DNA of 64,000 nt from Methanosarcina horonobensis HB-1 = JCM 15518. Its GTDB lineage: Archaea; Halobacteriota; Methanosarcinia; Methanosarcinales; Methanosarcinaceae. Position numbers and translations under genes: made by a program. Within the stretch, counting starts at the first letter, position 1; each line of letters starts with the position of its first letter. The notes under the pieces are model-generated. The model saw only the letters and a program-made list of their open reading frames with translations. It did no database searches and was not told the origin of the DNA. Where the stretch lies: the NCBI RefSeq assembly GCF_000970285.1, contig NZ_CP009516.1:1095036-1159035 (forward strand). The letters are read 5' to 3'. Shown here piece after piece: positions 20,192 to 29,596 of this stretch.

Positions 20192-20752
20192 ATGATTTTG
20201 AGTGATTTGCTCAAGGAACGGGAAAGAGGGTTGAAAGGTTTGAACATAACTGAAGATTTAGTCCTCGTACCTGTTCCGTCGCTGCCGGATGAGGTATCTC
20301 TGCTTGCAAGAGCTCTTTCAAGGCCTCTTCCTATGCAAATTCTTAATCAACTTCGGAAAAAGCAGATGTCTGCAGGTGAACTTGCATCAGAGCTTGGACT
20401 CCGCCTGAATACACTGGCATACAATCTTTGTTTACTGGAAAAGGTCGGCCTGATAAAGGTCAGGCAGGTAAAATGGAGCTGTAAAGGCCGTGAGGTTAAA
20501 ATCTATGCCCTCACAGAACAGCCAATTTTGCTGGTACCCCTGGAAAACAGGGATAACGGCTCTTTTGTCCTGGATGTTCCGGAAAACTGCAGTAAAAATC
20601 TTTCCGGACAGGCAGTTGCCCTTTTAGAGAGTTCAGAAGAAAAAAATGAGTATATATCCTCCTATAAAATGAACAATAATCAGGAAGCTCTCCCAGCCTA
20701 TACCCGCTATGCCGTGCTTTTCCCTGTCAAGGAGGCCCATAACCAGGATTGA
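20192..20752 (+). CDS. ArsR-type winged-helix regulator
   Basis: A 186-residue protein with a helix-turn-helix core at about 40-105: LLARALSRPLPMQILNQL, ELASELGLRLNTLAYNLCLLEKVGLIKVRQV, then a wing with KGREVKIYAL. This is the ArsR-like fold for dimeric DNA binding. The last 36 or so residues (after LLESSEEKNE) are translated from sequence antisense to the broken exchanger gene at 20633-21567, so the native C-terminus may be lost. It may regulate the S-layer-domain gene upstream; that is inference from position only. Confidence 0.75.
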   Translation: MILSDLLKERERGLKGLNITEDLVLVPVPSLPDEVSLLARALSRPLPMQILNQLRKKQMSAGELASELGLRLNTLAYNLCLLEKVGLIKVRQVKWSCKGREVKIYALTEQPILLVPLENRDNGSFVLDVPENCSKNLSGQAVALLESSEEKNEYISSYKMNNNQEALPAYTRYAVLFPVKEAHNQD

Positions 20753-21567
20753 AACCTGCATAAGGGTCATGGCGATTATGAGCAGCTGACTCCTGGCAAG
20801 CACATGGTATATGGAGCCATTCAGATAGTCTATATCCGAAAAGGCAACGCAAAGCACATCAAATGTATTGCCTCCTATAATATTGCTTACTGCCAGAGTC
20901 AGGGCTCCCTGCCTGACTGCCGTAAAGGTAATGATGATTCGGGAAGTGTGGTGGCTACTCCGGTAAAAAGCCCTCCTACAATGGTCTCGGAAAGCTTTGT
21001 TTCCGCAGCAATTACTATTCTGGCCTCTGCCACCACAAATCCGGAAAAGGCTACAACTGCTGCCAGGATGAAAAACTTTACTGTAACTCTTTTTTTGTTC
21101 AGGTACTCGCCTTCCACATACAGAACCAGGTCCTGTAAGTTGACGTCGTACTTTTAGGAACCCACATTGCCCTTTTCTCTGCTTCCCAGATCATGCGTAT
21201 TCCGGCAATATACCCGATTATCATGAGAAGAGTACCCTGCATCAGATTCGGATAGGATGCAGCTGCATGCTCTAGGTTTGCTTTCTTGTAACTGATATCG
21301 GCAAGAGCAAGAAATTTTGTCTGGGCAAGGATACCTTCCGACTGCGTTGCTGATTGCAAGCTCGGGGTGGTTCTCGTAGGCCGCTGTAATTGAGGTTATG
21401 GCTCCTGCAGGGGAATCAATACTCCCTATGAGCACTCCCCCTACCAGAGCTTCCCCAAGTCCGGTAAGGTCTGCAAACTGGTCTGCGGTTTTACTAAGCC
21501 TGGTTCCTTCAGTACCTATTACAGCAGTAAAGATAACAAAAAGAATTATAGCAGCAGGCAGCTCCAT
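20633..21567 (-). pseudogene. CaCA-family (Na+/Ca2+ or Ca2+/H+) exchanger, multiply frameshifted
   Basis: Four consecutive minus-strand frames make one membrane protein. They are: N-terminal half with ELPAAIILFVIF and ALVGGVLIGSIDSPAGAITS (21567 to about 21340); LEHAAASYPNLMQGTLLMII (about 21350-21150); VKFFILAAVVAFSGFVVAEA with the exchanger-type GVATTLPES (about 21120-20960); and the last hydrophobic helices from NTFDVLCVAFSDI to the stop at 20633. At least three indels are needed to rejoin them. The two alpha-repeat-like motifs identify the family; the ion is unknown. Confidence 0.75.
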
Positions 21568-21813
21568 TCCTGTTTCCTTCTCCGCAAAAAGAACTTCTAA
21601 ATGTGGGTCATGTTAAATAACAGAATATTAGAACCGATGACTGTTAATTCCTGATAATAAAAAAGAAATTTTAAAAAATATTTTTTTATTCGCTTCTATG
21701 AATTTTTACCTTATTTTTTGTTTATCCTATTTTTTGAATAAAGATCCACCTAATGTTTTGCGATTATAATCCAGTTTCTACCTCTCTAAGTTCTTTTGCC
21801 TCTCTAAATCTTT

Positions 21814-22008
21814 TTAATCTTCTACCAGTTCGATTGCGTCAGTGGGACAGACCTCTATACATTGTTCACACTCTATGCAGTCCTCAGGACGTGCCACTAC
21901 CGCCCTTTTTCCTTCTTCCGTTTCTTCCGCATCAAACACGTCCACGGGGCAAATATCGTAACATTCAAGTGAACCAACACATTTATTATAGTCAATTCTG
22001 GGGTGCAT
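21814..22008 (-). CDS. 2[4Fe-4S] ferredoxin-type protein, copy 1
   Basis: A 64-residue protein. Cysteines run as C-x5-C-x3-C (KCVGSLECYDIC) and CIECEQCIEVCP; the second cluster is a complete CxxCxxCxxxCP site, while the first has the looser spacing found in some ferredoxin-like carriers. I start at the ATG at 22008, behind GGAGAGG; the frame is open upstream to 22104 but that part looks like untranslated leader. It is a near paralogue of the next gene and probably carries electrons between soluble enzymes. Confidence 0.85.
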   Translation of the reverse strand: MHPRIDYNKCVGSLECYDICPVDVFDAEETEEGKRAVVARPEDCIECEQCIEVCPTDAIELVED

Positions 22009-22126
22009 TTTTACCTCTCCAGGAGTGCCGGCATTCTTGAGTTTCTGTTTGCTTTTCTGTAAGCTTTGACCGGCTACTTCTTTTAGTTCTGTTACTCTTG
22101 GCAACTGTTGACAGGGAGCTTTGAAC

Positions 22127-22321
22127 TCAGTCTTCTACAAGTTCGATAGCATCTGCTGGACAGGCTTCCACACATTGTTCGCACTCTATACAGTTTTCCG
22201 GGCGAGCTACAACCGCCTTTTTTACCCTATCTATTTCGTCAATATCAAAAACTTCTGCAGGGCAAACCTCATAGCAGGCTAAAGCCCCATTACATCTATG
22301 ATAATCGATTACAGGATACAT
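22127..22321 (-). CDS. 2[4Fe-4S] ferredoxin-type protein, copy 2
   Basis: Also 64 residues, with RCNGALACYEVCPAEVF and CIECEQCVEACPADAIELVED. The C-terminal 30 residues are almost the same as copy 1, so the pair arose by tandem duplication. GGAG stands a few bases upstream of the ATG at 22321. Unlike copy 1, it has no other candidate start. Confidence 0.88.
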   Translation of the reverse strand: MYPVIDYHRCNGALACYEVCPAEVFDIDEIDRVKKAVVARPENCIECEQCVEACPADAIELVED

Positions 22322-22479
22322 ATTATCTCCATTTTATCAGGCTTTCTTGAATTAGAAAATTGAGTTTCTAGTGTTTGGTTACGGCTCTAATGTTTTAGTT
22401 ATGATAATTATCAGTTCGATAGTTATCTGTTCTGTTAGCCTGTTCCATCAAAGGTACTATTCTATTTCATTACAGTTTT

Positions 22480-22779
22480 TCACTGAATTTTGACATCAAC
22501 TGTCTCTGCTTTAGCTTCCCTGTAAGGCACTTTAACATAGAGCTTTCCATCAGTATATCTTGCAACAGCCTTCTCAGGAACTACCCCGTAGCAGAATGCG
22601 TAAGTCCCCGCATATTCTACCCCGGTTTCTTCTCTTTTTGCTCTTACGAAAAAACCGTCTTCGACCATTTTCAATTCGATATTCTCTTTATCTACCCCAA
22701 CCATATCGATTTCGATGTAGAGGTTTCCCTCGTCATCCGAACATGAAAACATATCAGGTGTCATTCTCACCATTGCCAT
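22480..22779 (-). CDS. Small Hsp20/alpha-crystallin-like protein
   Basis: A 99-residue protein that is little more than one alpha-crystallin-like beta sandwich: LYIEIDMVGVDKENIELKMV, FFVRAKREE, then GKLYVKVPYRE. It lacks the long N-terminal arm and the C-terminal I-x-I tail of oligomer-forming Hsp20 proteins, so its chaperone state may be unusual. The other Hsp20 of the window (28257-28721) is of the classical type. Confidence 0.75.
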   Translation of the reverse strand: MAMVRMTPDMFSCSDDEGNLYIEIDMVGVDKENIELKMVEDGFFVRAKREETGVEYAGTYAFCYGVVPEKAVARYTDGKLYVKVPYREAKAETVDVKIQ

Positions 22780-23009
22780 TATTTAACCCCCAAGTGTTGT
22801 AAAGCAGTTATAAAGCAAAGAAGCAAATTATAACGTAAATCCAGATAATAATAGCGGGATCGCTTTATTTATATTTTTTGAGCAATAACTGCCTGCTACA
22901 GTTTTTGTTACATTTTTCTGCACTTCTTCTTGCCGATTTTTTTTCGTGCTGTCTTCCTGAACTTGACTTTATAAGATGTCTTATTTATTACTACTTTCTC
23001 GCTATTCTC

Positions 23010-23603
23010 TTACTGCCAGAGTTCTCTATTTTTATCAATAAAAGCTCTCTGGACTTCTATTTTTGAAGCTGTATATATCAGCGCTGCCGGGTGGTAGAGT
23101 TTCAGGACTATTCTCCCATCCAGTTCAACCGGAACTCCCCATTCAAGTTTTCTTTTTGGGCAGTACGATCTTTCAGCTGTATTGCCAAGGAGAATTATGA
23201 GTTTAGGATTAAGCAGAGCTATCTGGGCAGTAAGGAAGGGTTTGCAGCATTCGATCTCGTGCACCTTCGGCTTTCTGTTTTCTGGGGGATGACATTTGAC
23301 AGTATTCGTTACAAACCAGTCTTCTTCTGAAAGCCTCATATACTCTACCATTTTGTCCAGCTGTTTCCCTGCTCTCCCATAGAAGGGGATTCCGGATTTA
23401 TTTTCGGCGTCTCCCGGAGCTTCTCCTATAAAAAACACTTTTGGGTTACAGGACCCTTTTCCTATCACTCTTTTTATCGCACTCTTATGGAGGGGGCATC
23501 GTATGCAGGCTACCGCCTCTCTTGCGACGGTCTCGTACCCGGCATCCACCATTTTTCGAACTCTTTCTTCAAGGTTTCCGCAATCCTCTTCCTCTGCTGC
23601 CAT
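23010..23603 (-). CDS. Uracil-DNA glycosylase, family 4 (iron-sulfur type)
   Basis: A 197-residue protein that removes uracil from DNA. Motif 1 is GEAPGDAENKSGIPFYG (residues 60-76) and the TNTVKCHPPENR motif lies at 99-110; the C-terminal motif is YHPAALIY. Cysteines at 33 and 36 (CIRCP), with C104 and C119/C120, fit the 4Fe-4S site of family 4 enzymes. The size is typical. It is a single-gene unit opposite to pgk. Confidence 0.9.
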   Translation of the reverse strand: MAAEEEDCGNLEERVRKMVDAGYETVAREAVACIRCPLHKSAIKRVIGKGSCNPKVFFIGEAPGDAENKSGIPFYGRAGKQLDKMVEYMRLSEEDWFVTNTVKCHPPENRKPKVHEIECCKPFLTAQIALLNPKLIILLGNTAERSYCPKRKLEWGVPVELDGRIVLKLYHPAALIYTASKIEVQRAFIDKNRELWQ

Positions 23604-23932
23604 ATTGTTTACCTCTTTAGCTAATTCTTTTATCCTGATGGTATAACCTTTTAAATAACTGGATATTATTTAAATGTCAATTCCTTTACAATACCGATTG
23701 CATTTTCTCTGAAATGACTGATTTTTTCCTGTTTTTATTGTCTTTTTTCTTATTTTTCATATAAAAATAGTAATCTATATCTAAAGTACAGATCAGGACA
23801 AACTTATTTATGGAAAAAATTCCATGACAAAGATAACCAACACTACAAGAATAAGATTCTCTAAAATTTTATCTATTAGGATTTATTCTCTTATATATAT
23901 AAAATTTTGTTTACAAAGGTGTGCTGAGGGTA
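23604..23932. promoter_or_regulatory. Divergent intergenic region before pgk
   Basis: AT-rich, no gene. TATA-like sequence TTATATATATAAAATTT is at 23891-23907, about 25-40 bases before the pgk start, and GAGG precedes the start codon. Confidence 0.5.
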
Positions 23933-25171
23933 ATGACTTCCAGAAACTTTCTTACAATCGATGATTTTGACATACGCGGAAAGACGATTCTTTTAAGGGT
24001 CGACATGAACTCTCCTATGGACACCCAGGGTCACATTCTGGACGATATGAGGATCAAGAGTCATATTGCGACTCTTAAAGACCTTGAAAGCGCAAAAGTC
24101 GTTCTGCTTGCGCACCAGAGCAGACCCGGGAAAAAAGATTTCACTACGATGAAACCTCATGCCCACCTGCTGTCCAGGTATCTGGGCAGGCAAGTTACTT
24201 ATGTGGATGACATCTTCGGGACCTTTGCAAAAACCCAGATCGCTTCTATGGAAGACGGGGATGTCATTATGCTTGAAAACGTCAGGTTTTATTCGGAAGA
24301 AAGCCTGGAAAGAACGCCAGCCGAACAGGCCAATACATATATGGTTAAAAAACTGTCACCTTTTGTCGATATTTTCCTCAACGACGCTTTTGCAGTAGCT
24401 CACAGGTCTCACCTCTCTGTTGTAGGCTTTACCGAAGTCCTTCCATCTGGAGCCGGCAGGGTAATGGAAAAAGAACTTACGTCTCTGGACAGAGGGGTCA
24501 AGGGAGGGGAAAGGCCAAGCATTTTCGTGCTGGGTGGAGCAAAAGTGGACGACTCCCTGAGAGTGACCGAAAACGTCCTCACAAACGGAGGGGCGGATAG
24601 AGTACTTCTTACGGGAGTGGTTGCAAACGTTGCTCTTGCTGCTTCTGGAGTAAACATCGGAAAAGCCAACCTGGACTTCATTAAATCCCAGGGATACGAA
24701 GACCAGATCGAAAAGGCAAGAGGTTTACTTGCGAAGTTCGATGACAAAATCGGCCTTCCGAAAGATGTAGCCTTAAACGACAACAAAAAAAGAGTAGAAG
24801 TGCCTATATCTGAACTCAATTCCGATTCTCTGCCCATTAATGATATAGGGCTTGAAACAATTGTCGATTATACAAACGAAATCCAAAATTCCAAAACCGT
24901 TGTCCTGAATGGTCCTGCCGGAGTTTCCGAAATTGACGAATTTGCCCTCGGGACTCATGAAATTATAAAAGCTGCCATAAAATCCGATTTCTCAATCATT
25001 GGAGGCGGGCATATCTCAGTTGAAGTCGCACATCTCGGGCTGGAACACCGCTTTTCACACATCAGCACAGGTGGAGGAGCCTGTATTGATTACCTTGCAG
25101 GAGAAAAGCTGCCCGGAGTTGAGGCTCTGAAGGCTGCCTATAAAAAATATCAGGAAGCTAAAAAGCTTTAA
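23933..25171 (+). CDS. pgk: Phosphoglycerate kinase
   Basis: A 412-residue archaeal-type phosphoglycerate kinase (3-phosphoglycerate + ATP to 1,3-bisphosphoglycerate + ADP), working in gluconeogenesis here. LLRVDMNSPMD, the LAHQSRPGK loop, FLNDAFAVAHRSHLSVVGF, LGGAKVDDSLRV and the C-terminal GGGHISVEVA and STGGGACIDYLAG are conserved. I start at the ATG at 23933 rather than the in-frame GTG at 23921, because the GAGG ribosome-binding site lies between them. Confidence 0.96.
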   Translation: MTSRNFLTIDDFDIRGKTILLRVDMNSPMDTQGHILDDMRIKSHIATLKDLESAKVVLLAHQSRPGKKDFTTMKPHAHLLSRYLGRQVTYVDDIFGTFAKTQIASMEDGDVIMLENVRFYSEESLERTPAEQANTYMVKKLSPFVDIFLNDAFAVAHRSHLSVVGFTEVLPSGAGRVMEKELTSLDRGVKGGERPSIFVLGGAKVDDSLRVTENVLTNGGADRVLLTGVVANVALAASGVNIGKANLDFIKSQGYEDQIEKARGLLAKFDDKIGLPKDVALNDNKKRVEVPISELNSDSLPINDIGLETIVDYTNEIQNSKTVVLNGPAGVSEIDEFALGTHEIIKAAIKSDFSIIGGGHISVEVAHLGLEHRFSHISTGGGACIDYLAGEKLPGVEALKAAYKKYQEAKKL

Positions 25172-25581
25172 AGATCTGTTTTCTTCAAGTTCCGGCAACA
25201 AAAAAGGCTTTCTTGCCTTACATCTCTGTCGGACTTTTTAATTTTGCTTTAAAATATCTGGTCTTATTCTTATTTCTTTATTTCTATTTTTCAACTTTTT
25301 CACTATTTTGTTTTCACCTTTTTGTTTTCGACTCTTTTTCGGTCTTTACTTTTCCTCCTTTTTGGCTTTTTAAAAATTATCTCCTTTTTCAGGACTTCAG
25401 GCAATACCAGAAATGTACTTTAACCAGCTCCAATAAACATACTGTCATACCAGTCACAGAAATACCGTCACATTAACCTTCGCGTTAACCGTCACGTCAA
25501 TAGTGGCCAATAGTTACTGACGATGCTGGCTGGCATTTACAGTTCAAACATATAGTTGATGGGTTAAATTTACAGGTTAGA
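25172..25581. other. Intergenic, no gene seen
   Basis: Pyrimidine-rich plus strand with long T/C runs. A weak GGCAA/TTGCC hairpin near 25193-25217 may end pgk. Several GTCA(C/T) words occur near 25445-25497 without clear order. Confidence 0.35.
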
Positions 25582-26208
25582 ATGAAGTTTACAGGTGTTG
25601 GTTCAAGCATGCTTACAGAAACAGAAGGCAGGGCTGCAGTAGAGCTTGCAAGAAAAACCATTGAAAAGCTTCTAATGGGGGGCAGGGTCCCAGGACCCCG
25701 GGACACAGGCATGGATCTTCCACCGGTTTTCGGGGAAAACAGGGGAGTTTTTGTCACACTAACGGAAAACGGGATGCTGAGAGGCTGTATAGGGCATCCT
25801 TACCCTGACTCTACACTTGAGCAGGCTATCATTGACTCCGCAATCTCTGCAGCAGCGCGCGACCCACGTTTTCCTCCGGTTGTGGGAGAAGAGCTTGATA
25901 GTATCATTGTTGAGGTTACAATACTGACTCAACCTGAGAAAATCAATGTCCCTCCGGAAGAACTTCCGGATAAGGTAGAGATCGGCAAACACGGGCTCAT
26001 TGTCAAACAGGGCTACTGCCAGGGACTGCTGCTTCCTCAGGTTGCGCCTGAGCATGGGATGGATTCCATAGATTTCCTGGGGCATACCTGCATGAAAGCC
26101 GGCCTTTCTCCGGATGCCTGGGTTAAAGGAGCAGAAGTCTACTGTTTTGAAGGGCAGATTTTCAAGGAAAAGGAACCCGGGGGCGAAGTCGTAGAGGAAA
26201 AGTTCTGA
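25582..26208 (+). CDS. AMMECR1 domain protein
   Basis: A 208-residue AMMECR1/AmmA-type protein, a conserved archaeal and eukaryotic family without a settled function, linked by some context studies to radical-SAM and MEMO partners. The LRGCIGHP signature is present (residues about 72-79), with [11 protein letters not shown] and a [12 protein letters not shown] stretch. The start may instead be the ATG at 25609 ([13 protein letters not shown]). No partner gene is adjacent. Confidence 0.9.
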   Translation: MKFTGVGSSMLTETEGRAAVELARKTIEKLLMGGRVPGPRDTGMDLPPVFGENRGVFVTLTENGMLRGCIGHPYPDSTLEQAIIDSAISAAARDPRFPPVVGEELDSIIVEVTILTQPEKINVPPEELPDKVEIGKHGLIVKQGYCQGLLLPQVAPEHGMDSIDFLGHTCMKAGLSPDAWVKGAEVYCFEGQIFKEKEPGGEVVEEKF

Positions 26209-26445
26209 GATTCCCCGGAATCTCTAAATTCTAAAGGTTTTATATACTCAGGTCCTACCTAAGGTGTCTTCCCTTAATCAGTTATCTCCGGGTCAATGGA
26301 AGTATTTCCTGATAATTTCCGCATATTTCATATCTTTTTTATTTTCTTTATTGCGCCCGAGCAAGACGATTTCAACATTGTTTTATAGTCCAAGATATTT
26401 GTTATTTTTTGGATATCACTCACTTTTAAGTTAAGTTGAACAATC

Positions 26446-27681
26446 ATGAATATATGTAACCTGCAGAAGAATGCATTTCCGAACTTTTTCGGCAACATTA
26501 ACCCTGAGCTTTACGTCCTCTCCCTCTCCAGATTTTGTGAAGACCTCGGTTCAGGAATGCTGGTTGCCCTGATTCCTTTATACATTTCTGACCTTGGGGC
26601 ATCCTTTCTTTCCGGGCTCCCCCTTGTTGCCAGGGCAGGGCTTGTAATGACGGTTTTCGGGCTCTTTAGCGCCCTTACGCAGCCTATTATGGGCAGGTTT
26701 TCTGACAGGCTTGACCGCAGGAGACCTTTTATCCTCTTCGGGCTTATAGGGTACACCTTCTTTTCTTTCCTTTATTCGCAGGTAACAAACTACGAGCAGC
26801 TTCTTTTCATCCGGTTACTGCAGGGAATTACCGTTGGGGCAACCATACCTGCAGTTATCGCAATGGTTACGCATATTTCGACCTCCGAGACCCGGGGAAA
26901 ATCTGTGGGGATTTATACGACTATCCGGGGTGTCGGCTTCGGGCTCGGGCCTGTTGTCGGAGGAGCTATAGCCAGGTACTGGGGCTTTGATGCCGGTTTT
27001 TACTCCTGCTCCCTGCTCGGAGTGATAAGCCTGGTTCTTGTGACCTTTTTCGTAAAAGAAACCCGAAGCTCTCCTGAACCTGCTTCCGAAAAAATACGCA
27101 GCAAAAAAACCTATGCTTCAGTCTATTCCCTTGCAGGTGCCATGCTAATGATGATGGTAGGGATAATGATGGTGGTCGCCCTTCTCCCCGAATATGAAGT
27201 CAGGCTTGAAGCGTCCGAGCTTTCCCTTGGAGTTGCGGTCTCAGCTTACATTTTTGCAAGGCTGCTCTTTCAGGCTCCTCTGGGTAGCCTTTCGGACAGG
27301 ATAGGCAGAAAGAAACTGATCGCTGGTGGCCTTTTCCTTAGCGTCCCTCTGGTAGTAGGGATGGGCTACATAGCAAGCGTAGGCCAGCTTATCCTTTTCC
27401 GGGCCTTTCAGGGACTTCTCGTAGCCGCAATAGACACGCCTGCAATGGCGCTTGCAGCTGATCTTTCTGATGGCTCTTCTTTAGGTTCAAGGCTCAGCGT
27501 AATAACTACGGCACAGGCAGCAGGAATGGCTTTCGGTCCGATCTTCGGAGGCTTCCTTGCAGGATACGTGACCTTTGTGACACCTTTTTACGCCTGCGCT
27601 CTCCTTATGCTTCTGGCAGGCTTTGTAGTTATTAAAAAAGTAGAAGAGCCAGAGAAAGTAACCGAACCCGGGACTGCATAA
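26446..27681 (+). CDS. Major facilitator superfamily transporter
   Basis: A 411-residue protein with about twelve hydrophobic helices. The MFS loop motif GRFSDRLDRRRPF lies between helices 2 and 3, and its counterpart GSLSDRIGRKKLI in the second half. The RGVGFGLGPVVGGA stretch in helix 5 resembles motif C of drug/H+ antiporters, so an efflux role is possible; the substrate is unknown. It stands alone. Confidence 0.88.
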   Translation: MNICNLQKNAFPNFFGNINPELYVLSLSRFCEDLGSGMLVALIPLYISDLGASFLSGLPLVARAGLVMTVFGLFSALTQPIMGRFSDRLDRRRPFILFGLIGYTFFSFLYSQVTNYEQLLFIRLLQGITVGATIPAVIAMVTHISTSETRGKSVGIYTTIRGVGFGLGPVVGGAIARYWGFDAGFYSCSLLGVISLVLVTFFVKETRSSPEPASEKIRSKKTYASVYSLAGAMLMMMVGIMMVVALLPEYEVRLEASELSLGVAVSAYIFARLLFQAPLGSLSDRIGRKKLIAGGLFLSVPLVVGMGYIASVGQLILFRAFQGLLVAAIDTPAMALAADLSDGSSLGSRLSVITTAQAAGMAFGPIFGGFLAGYVTFVTPFYACALLMLLAGFVVIKKVEEPEKVTEPGTA

Positions 27682-28021
27682 GTCCATGAGGACAAGCGAT
27701 CCGGGGAAGAACCTGAATTTCTTTTTTCCCGATGCTTATGGTTAGCAAGCCTGTATCCGGCTTTACTGGTCCCCTTCATGAATCTTTTCTCGATTCTAAA
27801 TCCCTGCTCTGCTTTCCAGATTCTTAATAAATTACAAAAACGGGATTACTCTTTTCTGGTTTTTCCAGAATTACATAATAAATAGAAAGTGGATAAAGTC
27901 AGTGAAAAAGTTAATGAAAAAAGGTGGAGGTAGAAATTGGGTGGAGAAAGAGTACTTTTATGGCATAGATTTTTTTTTAAGTGGATTTTACTCCTGCTTG
28001 CCGATTCTTGCCGATTATCAG
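27682..28021. other. Intergenic, no gene seen
   Basis: AT-rich sequence without a convincing reading frame or strong foldback. Confidence 0.35.
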
Positions 28022-28264
28022 TTAGTGGAACGGATTTAAACACAGTTCTGAAGTTAAATTTAATGGGCTAGCCAGGAAGGTTTGCCTGCCGGCTTGGTAA
28101 CCTGCAGGTCCTGCCGGCAAATCTGGTTTTTGTGGCTTTATAGGCTCTAACGGTACAGGTTTTATCGGTTTTGCTGGTTTTATTGTTTTCATTGTGTTGT
28201 GGTAATTAAGGCAGCAGTTAGCCCGGTGGTGCATCTGACTATGGCAACATCCCGGATCATTCAA
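28022..28264 (-). CDS. Possible small Cys/His-rich, Lys/Pro-rich protein
   Basis: An 80-codon frame whose ATG overlaps the stop of the Hsp20 gene, as in coupled genes. Its start is rich in Cys and His (CCHSQMHHRANCC) and is followed by KPIKPV-type repeats. I know no such family, and the last third looks random. It may be a real coupled small gene or chance. Confidence 0.3.
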   Translation of the reverse strand: MNDPGCCHSQMHHRANCCLNYHNTMKTIKPAKPIKPVPLEPIKPQKPDLPAGPAGYQAGRQTFLASPLNLTSELCLNPFH

Positions 28265-28721
28265 TCTGAATCCTGTTTCCGGTTATGGATTTCGTTTTTG
28301 GCAGAGTAACTGTTAAGACGCCGTTTTTGAGCTGGGCAGTTGCCCCTTCTTCGGTTACGCCGTCAGGAAGAGGAATTTCACGGTAGTAGCGCATGGAAGA
28401 CCTTTCTTTTCTGAGGTAGCCTTCTTTTTCTGTTTCCTCTTCTTTCTTTTTCTCTGTAGTTATTACAAGGAAGTTGTCCCTCAGGTTCAGCTCGACATTT
28501 TCCCTGTCAATGCCAGGCAGATCGGTTGTAACAATAATCTTGTTGTCTTCTTCCGCAACATCGGTCAGCGGGGATAAGGTCTCGCTTACATACCTGTTTT
28601 CCAGTTCAGGAAATGCCCTCTTCATCTGTTCCATATATTCCTGCATTCTTCTAATCTCATCAAACGGGTCCCAGCTGTACACGTCACGGGATGGTCTCTT
28701 TATTGGAAGTTTCATGTACAA
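28257..28721 (-). CDS. Hsp20/alpha-crystallin small heat-shock protein
   Basis: A 154-residue classical small heat-shock protein. An N-terminal arm with WDPFDEIRRMQEYMEQMKR leads to the alpha-crystallin domain (TDLPGIDRENVELNLRDN, GAVAQLKNGVLTVTLPK-like GATAQLKNGVLTVTLPK) and the tail I-x-I-type end (NRIQIE). The ATG has GGAGG a few bases upstream. It would hold unfolding proteins under stress. The foldback at 28880-29030 lies upstream of it, on the other side of the promoter. Confidence 0.93.
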   Translation of the reverse strand: MYMKLPIKRPSRDVYSWDPFDEIRRMQEYMEQMKRAFPELENRYVSETLSPLTDVAEEDNKIIVTTDLPGIDRENVELNLRDNFLVITTEKKKEEETEKEGYLRKERSSMRYYREIPLPDGVTEEGATAQLKNGVLTVTLPKTKSITGNRIQIE

Positions 28722-28879
28722 ATTCCTCCTGATTTAATTCAGGAAACCCTCTGGTTCCGGTTTTTCCGATCCCTTTTCGGATTTCCCTGGTTTGATGTAT
28801 TTCTTATTTTTGTGTTTTATTGAGATTGGTTGATGATTTTGTTTGATCTGTAAGTGTTCTGGAGGTATGGCACAGTTTA

Positions 28880-29030
28880 TTTTTCCTTTTCCACAGGAAG
28901 CTGCCTGAAAGACATGGAAACCCTGCCAGGGGCGGAGATTTTTGTGTCTCTATCCATGACTTGCAGGTGAGCCAGATGAGAGTTTCAGGCTCTCACCTGC
29001 TTTCTTGTGGAGGAAGAAAATCCGTTTTTT
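28880..29030 (+). ncRNA. Candidate structured RNA (three-way junction with possible pseudoknot)
   Basis: No coding frame explains this stretch. An 11-bp closing stem (28890-28900 with 29001-29011, three G-U pairs) encloses a 6-bp stem (28913-28918 with 28953-28958, CATGGA/TCCATG) and a perfect 9-bp stem (28963-28971 with 28992-29000, GCAGGTGAG/CTCACCTGC). Between the first two stems, GCCTGAAA (28903-28910) is fully complementary to TTTCAGGC (28983-28990) in the loop side of the third stem, so a pseudoknot or switch is possible. Six T follow at 29025-29030, as at a plus-strand transcript end. A foldback mobile element (terminal inverted repeats of about 22 bases) is the main alternative. Confidence 0.5.
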
Positions 29031-29596
29031 AAAGGTGGTACAGGTTCACCTTTTGTCTGTTCGCAGATCTTTGTTTACAGGTTTTTGGGGAAAGTAACTG
29101 GTGGTGTTGCCTTACAGTTAGTATTTCACAGTTACTACATGGTGGTGTTACGGTTCAGTTACTAACATGTAGTTAGTATTTATTCTATTTATACTTTTCT
29201 CACAATCTCGCTTTGCCTAATAAATCGGCCAAAAACCGCTATTTACTGGGTATGAGGGGTATTTTTCGGGTACAGAGGGTATTTTTTAGGTAGTAGGTCA
29301 ACTTTTTGGGTATGCGGTGATTTTCGGCGTCTCGTGCTTCATTGTTAACTTATATCTAAAAATCATCTACAATTGACTTTTCAGGAAATTTAGGATAGAT
29401 TGAAAACAGTAAAAATTAGTGATTTTTGTTCTGGGGTGTTTTCTGGGTGGATAACCCAATTTTCAGGTAATGGAATGTCCCTGAATGAGAGTAAACTTCG
29501 GCCGATAACGATTATATCCCTAAAACTCCACGAAACAGTTATTTTTAAGATAAAAAGGAAATTTTTAGGTAAATGACTACTTTTTTGGGTACTGGT
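29031..29596. repeat. Repeat-rich intergenic flank of the restriction island
   Basis: Short words recur. GGTGGTGTT is at 29100 and 29141, AGTTAGTATTT at 29116 and 29171, and CAGTTACTA at 29129 and 29156. Then GGGTA occurs several times between about 29248 and 29305, with (A)TTTTT behind most copies. No gene is seen. Confidence 0.5.

Noticed and set aside
20899-21117. Separate small membrane-protein genes at 20633-21567
   Set aside because: Each piece matches a successive part of one exchanger fold, so they are fragments of one broken gene.
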